From Streptomyces griseus subsp. griseus (GTDB taxonomy: Bacteria; Actinomycetota; Actinomycetes; Streptomycetales; Streptomycetaceae): a stretch of DNA of 64,000 nucleotides. The stretch is from assembly GCF_003610995.1 (NCBI RefSeq), contig NZ_CP032543.1, positions 7,130,001-7,194,000 on the forward strand. The letters are read 5' to 3'. Both the position numbers and the translations under genes were made by a program. Shown one piece after another: positions 1-9,781 of this stretch (positions are counted from its first letter, which is position 1; each line of letters opens with the position of its first letter). The notes under the pieces are model-generated. The model was given only the letters and a program-made list of their open reading frames with translations, did not search any database and was not told the DNA's origin.

Positions 1-2
1 TG

Positions 3-1190
3 AGCCCCGCCGCCGACGCCGCCGAGATCCGCCGCCGCACCCGCGAACTGCTCGCCGCGCACCCGCCCGCCACCACCGACCGCACCGACTTCCTCAAGGC
101 CCGGTTCGACGCGGGCCTCGCCTGGGTCCACTACCCGGAGGGGCTCGGCGGACTCGACGCACCCCGCTCCCTCCAGCAGGTCGTCGACACCGAACTCGCC
201 GCCGCCGACGCGCCGGACAACGACCCGCGCCGCATCGGCATCGGCCTCGGCATGGCCGCGCCCACCATCCTCGGCTTCGGCACCGACGAGCAGAAGCAGC
301 GCTTCCTGCGCCCGCTCTGGGTGGGCGAGGAGGTCTGGTGCCAGCTGTTCAGCGAGCCCGGCGCGGGCTCCGACCTCGCGGCGCTCGCCACCAGGGCCGT
401 CCGCGACGGCGACGACTGGGTGGTGGACGGGCAGAAGGTCTGGACGTCCAGCGCCCATGTGGCCCGCTGGGCGATCCTCATCGCCCGCACCGACCCGGAC
501 CTCCCCAAGCACCGGGGCATCAGCTACTTCATCTGCGACATGACCGACCCGGGCGTCGACGTCCGGCCGCTGCGCCAGATCACCGGGGAGGCCGAGTTCA
601 ACGAGGTCTTCCTCTCCGGCGTACGCATCCCCGACAGCCACCGGCTCGGCCCCGTCGGCGAGGGCTGGAAGGTCGCCCAGACCACGCTGATGAACGAGCG
701 CGTCTCCATCGGCGGCTCCCGCATCCCGCGCGAGGGCGGCATGATCGGCCCGGTCTCGCAGACCTGGCGGGACCGACCCGATCTGCGGACCCATGACACC
801 CACCAGCGCCTGCTCACCCTCTGGGTGGAGGCGGAGGTCGCCCGGCTCACCGGGGAGCGGCTGCGCCAGCAGCTCGTCGCCGGACAACCCGGCCCCGAGG
901 GTTCGGGTATGAAGCTCGCCTTCGCCCGCCTCAACCAGCAGATCAGTGGCCTGGAGGTCGAACTGCTCGGTGACGAGGGCCTGTTGTACGGCGACTGGAC
1001 GATGGTCCGCCCGGAGCTGGTCGACTTCACCGGCCGCGACGCCGGCTACCGCTACCTCCGCTCCAAGGGCAACTCCATCGAAGGCGGCACCAGCGAGGTC
1101 CTGCTGAACATCGTGGCCGAGCGCGTCCTCGGGCTGCCCGCCGAACCCCGCAACGACAAGGACGTCGCCTGGAAGGACCTGAGCCGATGA
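3..1190 (+). CDS. Acyl-CoA dehydrogenase, first subunit of a pair; start codon cut by window edge
   Basis: Flavin-dependent alpha,beta-dehydrogenation of an acyl-CoA in the cytoplasm; the substrate is unknown. The frame is open from the first full codon, AGC at base 3. Bases 1-2 are TG, so the start codon (ATG or GTG) lacks only its first base and the protein is about 396 residues, normal for the family. Visible motifs are the SEPGAGSD flavin/substrate segment and, near the C-terminus, IEGGTSEV, which matches the YEGTS region carrying the catalytic glutamate in medium-chain enzymes. The gene ends in an ATGA overlap with a second acyl-CoA dehydrogenase gene, so the two are surely co-translated. 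Actinobacterial pairs of this kind often form mixed alpha2beta2 enzymes. Family assignment is secure; substrate and heteromer are inference. Confidence 0.93.
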   Translation, partial: SPAADAAEIRRRTRELLAAHPPATTDRTDFLKARFDAGLAWVHYPEGLGGLDAPRSLQQVVDTELAAADAPDNDPRRIGIGLGMAAPTILGFGTDEQKQRFLRPLWVGEEVWCQLFSEPGAGSDLAALATRAVRDGDDWVVDGQKVWTSSAHVARWAILIARTDPDLPKHRGISYFICDMTDPGVDVRPLRQITGEAEFNEVFLSGVRIPDSHRLGPVGEGWKVAQTTLMNERVSIGGSRIPREGGMIGPVSQTWRDRPDLRTHDTHQRLLTLWVEAEVARLTGERLRQQLVAGQPGPEGSGMKLAFARLNQQISGLEVELLGDEGLLYGDWTMVRPELVDFTGRDAGYRYLRSKGNSIEGGTSEVLLNIVAERVLGLPAEPRNDKDVAWKDLSR

Positions 1191-2329
1191 CCGCGCCCAC
1201 CCAGCCCCCCGCCGCCACCCCGGGACAGCCGTCCGCGACCCCCGGCCTCCTCTACTCCCAGGACGAGGAGGACCTGCGCTCCGCCGTGCGCGCCCTCCTC
1301 GCCGACCGGGCCGACGCACCGACGGTGATCGCGGCGACCGAGTCCGACACGCCCTACGACCCCCGGCTCTGGGAGGCGCTGGCCTCCGGCATCGGCGCCG
1401 CCGGACTCCTCGTACCGGAGAAGCTCGGCGGCCAGGGCGCGTCCCACCGGGAGGCCGCCGTGGTCCTGGAGGAGCTGGGCCGCAGCGTCGCCCCCGCCCC
1501 GTACCTGACCAGCGCCGTCGTGGCCACCGAGACCCTGCTCGGACTCGCCGGGGGCGGTGGACCGGCCGCCGCACTCCTGGGCGAGCTGGCCTCCGGCGCG
1601 CGGACGGCCGTGCTCGCCGTCCCCTTCGCCACCCCGCCCGCCGGTGCCCGGGCTGCCCTCACCTCACTCGACGGCACGGTCCGGGGAGTCGCCGACGCGG
1701 CCGTGGCCGACGTCCTGCTGGTGCCGACCGCCGAAGGGCTGTACGCGGTCGAGGCGACGGCCTCCGGGGTGGTGGTGGAGCCCCTCGTACCGCTGGACCT
1801 GACCCGCCCCCTCGCCACCCTCACCCTGTCCGGTGCCACCGGGACCCTGCTCGCCGGCGCGGACGCGAGCGCCACCGCCGTACGCCGTGGTCTGCTCGCC
1901 GGGGCCGGACTGCTCGCCTCCGAACAGCTCGGGATCGCGGAGTGGTGCCTCGCCGAGACCGTGCGGTACACCCGCGAACGCCATCAGTTCAACCGGCCCG
2001 TGGGCTCGTTCCAGTCGCTCAAGCACCGCATGGCACAGCTCTGGCTGGAGGTCGTCTCGGCCCGCGCCGCCGCCCGCAACGCCGCCGACGCGCTGGCCAC
2101 CGGCAGCCCCGACGCGCCGCTCGCGGTCGCGGTGGCCCAGGCGTACTGCTCGGGCGTCGCGGTCCACGCCGCCGAGGAGTGCGTCCAGCTCCACGGCGGG
2201 ATCGGGATGACGTGGGAGCACCCGGCCCACCTCTACCTCAAGCGCGCCAAGGCGGACTCCATCGCCTACGGCTCGGCGGGCAGCCACCGCGAGGCCGTCG
2301 CCGAACTGGCGGAGCTGCCGGCTCCGTAG
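1187..2329 (+). CDS. Acyl-CoA dehydrogenase, second subunit
   Basis: A 380-residue acyl-CoA dehydrogenase-family protein whose ATG overlaps the stop of the preceding gene by 4 bases. The C-terminal half has the family signatures: RERHQFNRPVGSFQSLKH, then the CVQLHGGIGMTWEHPAH segment near residue 340. It lacks an EGTSE-type segment at the C-terminus and ends in a YGSAGSHREAVAEL tail, whereas its partner keeps that motif. That pattern resembles the non-catalytic or cofactor-binding partner of heterotetrameric actinobacterial acyl-CoA dehydrogenases, some of which act on steroid side chains. A strong hairpin follows the stop codon, so the pair appears to end a transcription unit that may begin upstream of the window. 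The substrate cannot be read from the sequence. Confidence 0.92.
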   Translation: MTAPTQPPAATPGQPSATPGLLYSQDEEDLRSAVRALLADRADAPTVIAATESDTPYDPRLWEALASGIGAAGLLVPEKLGGQGASHREAAVVLEELGRSVAPAPYLTSAVVATETLLGLAGGGGPAAALLGELASGARTAVLAVPFATPPAGARAALTSLDGTVRGVADAAVADVLLVPTAEGLYAVEATASGVVVEPLVPLDLTRPLATLTLSGATGTLLAGADASATAVRRGLLAGAGLLASEQLGIAEWCLAETVRYTRERHQFNRPVGSFQSLKHRMAQLWLEVVSARAAARNAADALATGSPDAPLAVAVAQAYCSGVAVHAAEECVQLHGGIGMTWEHPAHLYLKRAKADSIAYGSAGSHREAVAELAELPAP

Positions 2330-2335
2330 GGCAGC

Positions 2336-2367
2336 GGCCGTGCCTCCCGCGCGGGGGAGGCACGGCC
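2336..2367. terminator. Bidirectional hairpin terminator
   Basis: Perfect 13-bp inverted repeat: GGCCGTGCCTCCC at 2336-2348, a 6-base loop, GGGAGGCACGGCC at 2355-2367. It lies between two convergent genes (the acyl-CoA dehydrogenase ends at 2329 and the esterase at 2414), so it can serve both. No U-run is present, as is usual in Streptomyces. Confidence 0.8.
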
Positions 2368-2413
2368 GGTCCGCTTGGCGCGTGACGGGCCTTCCGGCGC
2401 CAGGACGGGCGGG

Positions 2414-3406
2414 TCAGGCCTTGCGGAGTCGGGCGACGATCCCGTCCAGGTCGCGGCGGAAGAGGTCCGGGCGCACGAAGTGCCCGCCCGGCACCTCGTG
2501 CCACTCGTGGGGGATGTTCGCGGCACCGAGACGCCCACGGAACTCCCGCTGCCCGGCCAGGACCTGCGTCTCGTTGACGGTGTCGAACCAGTTCACCGGG
2601 TCGGGGCTGGTCCCGGCGACGAGGAAGACTCGCTTGTTGCGGTAACTCTCCACGCGCTGCACGGGGTTGTCGGCGCTGACCCGGGCCTCGTCCCACAGGG
2701 GCGCGCCGTAGACCGTGGCGCCGCCCAGCTCCACCGCCGCCGAGGAGAGGTTGGCCCAGTGCGTGACCAGCCCGCCGTCGCGGCGCAGGCTGGCCGGGCC
2801 CGAGTGCGCGCTGACCGAGGCGAAGTGGCCGTAGTACTTGGCCGCGTACTTCAGCGCGCCGAAGCCGCCCATCGAGAACCCCGAGACGGCCCGGCCGTCG
2901 TACTCCGCGTACGTACGGAAGTTGGCGTCGATCCAGGGCAGCAGCTGCGCGATGTGGAAGGTCTCCCAGTTGCGGGGGCCCACGTTGGACCCCACCGGAT
3001 TGGAGTACCAGCCTGCGGCGCCCCCGTCCGGCATCACGACGATGAGCGGCTTTCCCGCCGTCCAGGCGCGGATGCCCATCCGGTCGAAGGTGATGAAGTC
3101 CTGGCCGGTACCGCCGCCGTGGAAGAGGTACAGGACCGGATATCTGCGGCCCGAGGTGTGGTAACCGTCCGGGAGGAGGACGTTGACGCCGGGGTTCCAG
3201 CCGATCGCTGAGGTGGCGAAGCGGTAGTAGCGCATCCGGGCGTCGGCCTCGCCCCGGTCCACGACGCGCAGGCCGAAGCCGTCGCCGACGGCGTGGGCGG
3301 CGGAGGCCGACGCCAGGACGCCTCCCGCGCCGAGGGCCGTCATCGCGGTCAGTCCGGCGGCGGCCTTCATGACTCCTCGGCGGGTGGGGTGGTCGGTGCT
3401 CAACAT
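2414..3406 (-). CDS. Tat-exported alpha/beta-hydrolase esterase (esterase D / antigen 85-like)
   Basis: A 330-residue secreted serine hydrolase. The N-terminus carries a twin-arginine signal (TRRGVMK, residues 8-14), a hydrophobic stretch and a likely cleavage after AHA near residue 39. The mature domain is the PF00756 esterase fold: oxyanion-region HGGG near residue 95, nucleophile in GFSMGG (Ser178) and a C-terminal GGHF with His309 as the probable catalytic histidine. Family members include acetylxylan and feruloyl esterases, S-formylglutathione hydrolases and antigen 85; a polysaccharide or cutin-type ester is plausible, but nothing here fixes the substrate. The ATG at 3406 has a good GGAGG ribosome site 4 bases upstream. 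The neighbour at 3473-4186 is also secreted and on the same strand, so co-expression is possible. Confidence 0.88.
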   Translation of the reverse strand: MLSTDHPTRRGVMKAAAGLTAMTALGAGGVLASASAAHAVGDGFGLRVVDRGEADARMRYYRFATSAIGWNPGVNVLLPDGYHTSGRRYPVLYLFHGGGTGQDFITFDRMGIRAWTAGKPLIVVMPDGGAAGWYSNPVGSNVGPRNWETFHIAQLLPWIDANFRTYAEYDGRAVSGFSMGGFGALKYAAKYYGHFASVSAHSGPASLRRDGGLVTHWANLSSAAVELGGATVYGAPLWDEARVSADNPVQRVESYRNKRVFLVAGTSPDPVNWFDTVNETQVLAGQREFRGRLGAANIPHEWHEVPGGHFVRPDLFRRDLDGIVARLRKA

Positions 3407-3472
3407 GGCCTCCGGAAGAGGGGGAACAGGGTGATCGGTCTCGCGGGGCGGCCCCGTGCCCGCCCCGCGAAG

Positions 3473-4186
3473 TCAGGCGGAGTAGCCCTTCGGCGGGATC
3501 AGGGAAGCCAGCTGGTCGAAGGAGAGCCAGTAGATCTGGTTGCCGCCGAAGGACGCGGGGTCCGCGATGAGGACGGTGCGGTCCTCCGCGTCGTAGCCGA
3601 AGACGGTGAAGTAGTGGTAGATCGTCTGACCGGGCGGGTAGCCGGGCGGCTGGTTGCCCGGCGGGGCGACGATGTTGGCGACCAGCGGGTAGTTGCGGTC
3701 GATGTCGAAGACGATGTCGGCCCACAACAGGTCCCGCTGCCCCTGGGTCGGCGGGTCGTCGGGCATCTCCTTCGTCTCGTACCAGCCGCCGCCCAGGCGG
3801 GCGTTGAGCACCCGGGTGATCTGGCCGATGTGATCGGTGCCCGCCTCCGTCGTGCCCAGCTGCGCGGCCAGTTCGCCCTGGCTCGGCGGGGCGGTGCGGG
3901 CGGAGAGCGCGATACGGGTCGCGGCGGGGCCGCACCAGTAGCCGGTCTCCTGGACCTGGTAGCCGATCTCCAGCCAGCGCGCGCTCCCGGTGTGTCCGGC
4001 CTCCACCCGCAACCGGGTGCCCGGCGTGCCGTAGCCGGAGGCGACGGCCGTACCGGCGCGCGTGTCGTGGGCCCGGACGTCCATGACCGGGGCGGCGGGC
4101 GGCGGTGCGGCCTGGGCGGCGGGCGGCAGGAGGAGCGCGCCGAGGGTGAGGGCGGTGACCGTGCCGGAGACAAGTCTCTTGCGCAT
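3473..4186 (-). CDS. Secreted C39-like cysteine peptidase
   Basis: A 237-residue exported protein. The start chosen is ATG at 4186, because it has AGGAG 6 bases upstream and begins a signal peptide (MRKRLVSGTVTALTLGALLL..., probable cleavage after AQA). The open frame continues upstream but has no ribosome site there. The mature part matches the peptidase C39-like family (PF13529): catalytic Cys85 in TGYWCGPAA and His191 in IYHYFTVFGYD, followed by DPA as the usual third polar position. These proteins cleave peptides or peptide cross-links outside the cell; some act on bacteriocins or cell-wall peptides. The substrate is unknown. A 16-bp palindrome lies about 120 bases upstream, at the 3' end of the next gene. 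Confidence 0.82.
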   Translation of the reverse strand: MRKRLVSGTVTALTLGALLLPPAAQAAPPPAAPVMDVRAHDTRAGTAVASGYGTPGTRLRVEAGHTGSARWLEIGYQVQETGYWCGPAATRIALSARTAPPSQGELAAQLGTTEAGTDHIGQITRVLNARLGGGWYETKEMPDDPPTQGQRDLLWADIVFDIDRNYPLVANIVAPPGNQPPGYPPGQTIYHYFTVFGYDAEDRTVLIADPASFGGNQIYWLSFDQLASLIPPKGYSA

Positions 4187-4307
4187 GAGGGCTCCTGTGG
4201 GGAGGGGGCCGTGCGGAAACAAGCGCCTGAGGGCGGGGTGGGGCCGCCCGGGCTGACGCGGCGTCGTCCGACAGCGTGCTGGTCCGGCGGCGGCGGGCAC
4301 AAGGGAC

Positions 4308-4323
4308 GTAAGCCCTGGCTTAC
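4308..4323. repeat. 16-bp inverted repeat between regulator and C39 peptidase gene
   Basis: GTAAGCC, two bases, GGCTTAC: perfect 7-bp arms overlapping the stop codon of the ArsR-type regulator and lying upstream of the C39 peptidase gene. It is short and tight for a terminator, so an operator is at least as likely. The 12-mer GTAAGCCCTGGC recurs at 56742-56753 upstream of the ferredoxin reductase gene. Confidence 0.45.
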
Positions 4324-5327
4324 ACGAGGTCCCCGCCCACCGGCCCGCTGCCCCGGTCCTCGGTGGCCAGCAGGGCGAGGCCCTCCGCCGTCGCGAGGTG
4401 GAAGGCGCGCCCGGCGTCGCGGACCGTGGTGACCAGGCCCGCCGCGCGCAGCACGTTCATGTGCTGGCTGACCGCCGGGTGCGTCACCTGGAGCATCCGG
4501 GCCGCCTCCACGGTGGAGCAGCCGTTACGGGTGGCCCGCAGCAGCTCCGCCCGGGTCCGGCCGACGAGGTGCCCGAGGCTGTCGTGGCCACCCCCACCGT
4601 CGCGGGACGACGCCCAGCCGGGCGTGTGGTGGATCGGGTGGACCAGGACCGGCGGCAGGGCCCCGTCTGCCAGCGTGGTCGGAACGGGCCAGCAGAAGAA
4701 CGACGGCTGGAGCACCAGCCCGCGCCCGTCGAGGCGCAGGTGCTGGTCGACCGGGCAGGCCACCTCCAGGACGGGCGGACGCCAGCGGACATCGGGCCCG
4801 AGGCTCGTCAGCAGCCCCTCCGTGCCGCCGTCCATCAGGCTGCGCAGCCGACGGGACCGGTCCGCCTCGACGTCCGCGCGGACCCGGCGCCAGTGCGGCA
4901 CGAGCACCTGGGCCTGGTAGGAGTGGAGCGCGTCGCCCAGCCGGGCCAGAGTCCCCGCGTCCCCTTCGGCGAGCGCGCGCGTCCAGCCCGGCAGCCGTCT
5001 CGACCTCGCCAGCAGGGTCAGCTCCGTACGCAGACGGGGACGCGGTGTTCCGAGCAGGGCGTCCACGGCCGCCCGGAGGGTGGTGCGGTCGCCGCAGGTG
5101 GGCGTGAGGAAGTCGGGGGAGTAGCCGTACGGAGGCAGCAGCGGGGAGAGCAGCCGACGGTCTTCGGGCAGCCTGGGGCGCACCCACCGCCGCCAGGCAC
5201 CGAACACCCCCTCCCCGTCGTGGCGTTGCAGGGTCTGGATGCTGTTGGTGATCTCCCACAGGAAGTCCGGGCCCCGGGCCACCCTCACCCGGGTCAGATC
5301 ATCGGGCGTGAAGTGGATCCGCAGCAT
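4320..5327 (-). CDS. ArsR-family winged-helix transcriptional regulator (DUF5937-type N-terminus)
   Basis: A 335-residue protein. The C-terminal ~90 residues are a winged helix-turn-helix of the ArsR class: HLVGRTRAELLRATRNGCSTVEAARMLQVTHPAVSQHMNVL, with the recognition helix around TVEAARMLQVTHPAVSQH. The N-terminal ~220 residues resemble the DUF5937 domain found fused to ArsR domains in Streptomyces, whose ligand is unknown. No cysteine pair of the metal-sensing kind is visible in the DNA-binding domain. The gene lies directly upstream of the secreted peptidase and esterase genes on the same strand and may regulate them; this is inferred from position only. The start at 5327 is the first in frame and begins with a typical MLRIHFTPDDL. 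Confidence 0.8.
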   Translation of the reverse strand: MLRIHFTPDDLTRVRVARGPDFLWEITNSIQTLQRHDGEGVFGAWRRWVRPRLPEDRRLLSPLLPPYGYSPDFLTPTCGDRTTLRAAVDALLGTPRPRLRTELTLLARSRRLPGWTRALAEGDAGTLARLGDALHSYQAQVLVPHWRRVRADVEADRSRRLRSLMDGGTEGLLTSLGPDVRWRPPVLEVACPVDQHLRLDGRGLVLQPSFFCWPVPTTLADGALPPVLVHPIHHTPGWASSRDGGGGHDSLGHLVGRTRAELLRATRNGCSTVEAARMLQVTHPAVSQHMNVLRAAGLVTTVRDAGRAFHLATAEGLALLATEDRGSGPVGGDLV

Positions 5328-5486
5328 CGGCGCTCCGTCGGCAGGCGGGGGCGGGGTGCGGCACGGCGGCCGAAGGCGGCGCGGTCCGCCACCTCCGGCG
5401 GGCCTACCCGCGCCCCCGCCCGGATATGCGGTCCCGGCTGCACTCCGCCGTCCTCGCTCCGCCCTTCCCCCCGGGACCGTCCGCCG

Positions 5487-7286
<1,800 letters not shown>

Positions 7287-7359
7287 ACGGAGAACTCCGG
7301 TGCGGTCGATCGGGTGGGGGAGAGGGGAAGAGGGAGGAGGGGGAGAGGGGCTGGTTGCC

Positions 7360-7977
7360 TCACGCGGCCGTACGTGCCCCGCCGTGGCGGTGCTCCACCG
7401 CCGCGGCCGCGAGGGCGAGCGGCCCGGCGAGCAGCGGGACCAGCAGCGGGATGGCCCAGGCGAGCAGGGCGGCCAGGCCCACCGCCGAGGCCAGCAGGGC
7501 CGAGCCGCGGGGGTCCGCCAGTGACCGGCGCACCCCTGTGCGCAGGGGCAGCCGGGTGTCCAGCGCGATGGCGCGCAGCCCCGCGACGGCCGCGCCCAGC
7601 ACCGTCAGCGCCAGCGCGGGCGCCACCAGCGCCGCGCCCGGCAGCGCGCTGCGCACCAGCGCCGCGTCGACCAGCACGACCACCAGCAGCAGGGGCGGCA
7701 GGAGGCCGGCGGCCAGGAAGCGTCCGGTGAGCCGGGCCCGCAGCCGCCGCAGATAGCCCCGGGCGGTGACCGGTGCCCCGTCCACCGCGCTGTCCCGCAG
7801 GGTGGCGGACGCGGCGGCGAAGGCGGCGGGCGCGGTGACCACCGGCAGCGAGGCGACGGTGGTGGCCAGGGAGAGCACCAGCATGTCGGCGAAGAGGGTG
7901 AAACCGGCCCCGAACAGTTCACCGGGCTCCCGGCGGTCCGTCGGCGGCAGCGCGGTCGCGCGCTCCACGGCGCTCAC
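7360..7977 (-). CDS. DUF624 (YesL-like) integral membrane protein
   Basis: A 205-residue protein with about five hydrophobic segments. The start is GTG at 7977, which gives a GTGA overlap with the permease stop; a longer upstream reading would run through the permease gene. The N-terminal segment FGAGFTLFADMLVLSLATTVASLPVVTAPAAF is typical of DUF624/YesL proteins, which are regularly encoded with carbohydrate ABC importers of the family that includes lacto-N-biose and rhamnogalacturonan transporters. Their function is unknown; an accessory role in the import complex is a guess. Alanine and leucine content is very high, so residue-level similarity is weak and the family call rests on the first segment and the context. 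Confidence 0.7.
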   Translation of the reverse strand: MSAVERATALPPTDRREPGELFGAGFTLFADMLVLSLATTVASLPVVTAPAAFAAASATLRDSAVDGAPVTARGYLRRLRARLTGRFLAAGLLPPLLLVVVLVDAALVRSALPGAALVAPALALTVLGAAVAGLRAIALDTRLPLRTGVRRSLADPRGSALLASAVGLAALLAWAIPLLVPLLAGPLALAAAAVEHRHGGARTAA

Positions 7978-8810
7978 CCCTTCAGCCCGGTGGTGGCCAT
8001 GCCCTGCACCAGATAGCGCTGGAAGACGAAGAAGAACAGCACGATCGGCAGGACGGAGATCACCGACATCGCGAACATCGGCCCGTAGGCGGAGGTGCTC
8101 GACTGGTCGACGAAGCTGCGCAGCGCCAGGGTGATGGTGAAGCTCTCCGGCGAGAACAGGTAGATCATCTGGGTGAAGAAGTCGTTCCACGTCCAGATGA
8201 ACGTGAAGATGGCCGTGGTGATCAGGGCGGGCCGGGTCAGCGGCAGCGTGATCGACCAGTACGTGCGGAAGGGGCCGCAGCCGTCGATCCGCGCCGACTC
8301 CTCCAGCTCACGCGGCAGCCCGCGCATGAACTGGACGATGAGGAAGACGAAGAACGCCTCGGTGGCCAGGAACTTGGGCAGGATCAGGGGCCAGTAACTG
8401 TCCACCAGGCCGAGCTGGTTGAAGATGATGTACTGCGGGATCAGCACCACGTGGTGCGGCAGCATCAGCGTCGCCACCATGAAGGCGAACATCACCCGGC
8501 TCATCCGGAACCGCAGCCGCGCGAAGGCGTAGGCGGCCAGCGAGCAGGACAGCACGTTGCCGAGGACCGCCCCGCCCGCGATCAGCAGGGTGTTGCCGAG
8601 CAGCCGGGTCACGGTGACCCCGGAGACGCCCTCCAGCGCGGTGGTGTAGTTCGACCACTCCAGGTGGCTCGGCCACAGGTCGAGGCTGGTCACCACCTGG
8701 TCGGCCGGCTTGAGTGAGGTGGCCAGCAGCCACACCAGCGGGTAGAGCAGGACGAGCAGGCCCACGAGGGCGAGCGTGTGCGGCGCCCACCGCTTGACGG
8801 CGAGATTCAT
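7974..8810 (-). CDS. Carbohydrate ABC transporter permease (MalG type)
   Basis: A 278-residue inner-membrane permease with six predicted helices. The ABC-permease EAA motif is ELEESARIDGCGPFRTYWSITLPLTRPAL, which docks the ATPase. The C-terminus FVFQRYLVQGMATTGLKG is the usual MalG-type ending. The start is ATG 8810, giving an ATGA overlap with the stop of the partner permease. It works with the permease at 8807-9781 and the lipoprotein at 9778-11115. No ATPase gene is present in the cluster, which is normal for Streptomyces sugar importers energised by the shared MsiK ATPase. Confidence 0.93.
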   Translation of the reverse strand: MNLAVKRWAPHTLALVGLLVLLYPLVWLLATSLKPADQVVTSLDLWPSHLEWSNYTTALEGVSGVTVTRLLGNTLLIAGGAVLGNVLSCSLAAYAFARLRFRMSRVMFAFMVATLMLPHHVVLIPQYIIFNQLGLVDSYWPLILPKFLATEAFFVFLIVQFMRGLPRELEESARIDGCGPFRTYWSITLPLTRPALITTAIFTFIWTWNDFFTQMIYLFSPESFTITLALRSFVDQSSTSAYGPMFAMSVISVLPIVLFFFVFQRYLVQGMATTGLKG

Positions 8811-9781
8811 CGTCCCTCCTCGTCCGCGTAGAAGACCCAGGACCGGGACGTCCTGAACAGGAACAGGGTGACCACGCCGATGGCGATCAGCAGCAGCCAG
8901 GCCATCGCCGCCGCGTAGCCCATGTGCGAGGCGGTGAAGCCGCGTTCGTAGAGGTAGAGGGTGTAGAACATCGTCGAGTCGGCGGGCCCGCCGCTGCCGC
9001 CGCTGATGGCGAAGGCCGGGGTGAACACCTGGAACGACTGGATCATCTCCAGCACCAGGTTGAAGAAGACCACCGGTGAGAGCATCGGCACCGTGACGGA
9101 GACGAACTGCCGCCAACGGCCCGCCCCGTCCAGCGCCGCGGCCTCGTACAGGTCGGGCGAGATCTGCTGGAGCCCGGCGAGGAAGATCACCATGGGTGCG
9201 CCGAACTGCCACACCGTGAGCAGCACCACGGCGAAGACCGCCAGGTCCGGGTTGCCCACCCACCCCCCGGTGTTGATGCCGATCGCGCCGAGCACGTCGG
9301 GGACCGTACCGCCGTCGTTGAACAGCGCCCGCCACACCAGGGCCACCGTCATGCTCGCCCCGAGCAGCGAGGGCGCGTAGAACGCCGAGCGGTAGAAGGA
9401 CCGGCCCCGGCCGAGGCTCTTGAGGAGCAGGGCCGCCCCCAGGGCGAGCACCAGCTTGAGCGGTACGGCCACCACCACGTACAGCAGGGTCGTGCCGACC
9501 GACCGCCAGTAGCGCGGATCCTCCGTCAGCATCTCCCGGTAGTTGCGCAGCCCCACCCAGCTCGGCGCCTCGAAGAGGTTGTAGTCGGTGAACGACAGGT
9601 ACAGCGACACGGCCATCGGCACCAGCGTCAGCACCGCCGCGCCGAGCATCCACGGCGTGAGGAAGACGTAGGCGGGCCACTGCTTGTCCCGGCGCGGCCC
9701 GCGGCGCTTGGGAGCGTGGGACCGGCGGGGCCCGTCCGTACGGTCGGCGCCCGGGGGCGCCTCGGTCGACACCGTGCTCAT
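8807..9781 (-). CDS. Carbohydrate ABC transporter permease (MalF type)
   Basis: A 324-residue permease with a basic cytoplasmic N-terminus (KRRGPRRDKQW), a first helix at WPAYVFLTPWMLGAAVLTLV and six helices in all. The coupling motif is DLYEAAALDGAGRWRQFVSVTVPMLSPV. The sequence FTDYNLFEAPSWVGLRNY after the first helix is characteristic of MalF/UgpA-type subunits. Start ATG 9781 overlaps the stop of the substrate-binding lipoprotein by 4 bases, and its own stop overlaps the next permease by 4 bases, so the three transporter genes are translationally coupled. Confidence 0.93.
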   Translation of the reverse strand: MSTVSTEAPPGADRTDGPRRSHAPKRRGPRRDKQWPAYVFLTPWMLGAAVLTLVPMAVSLYLSFTDYNLFEAPSWVGLRNYREMLTEDPRYWRSVGTTLLYVVVAVPLKLVLALGAALLLKSLGRGRSFYRSAFYAPSLLGASMTVALVWRALFNDGGTVPDVLGAIGINTGGWVGNPDLAVFAVVLLTVWQFGAPMVIFLAGLQQISPDLYEAAALDGAGRWRQFVSVTVPMLSPVVFFNLVLEMIQSFQVFTPAFAISGGSGGPADSTMFYTLYLYERGFTASHMGYAAAMAWLLLIAIGVVTLFLFRTSRSWVFYADEEGR

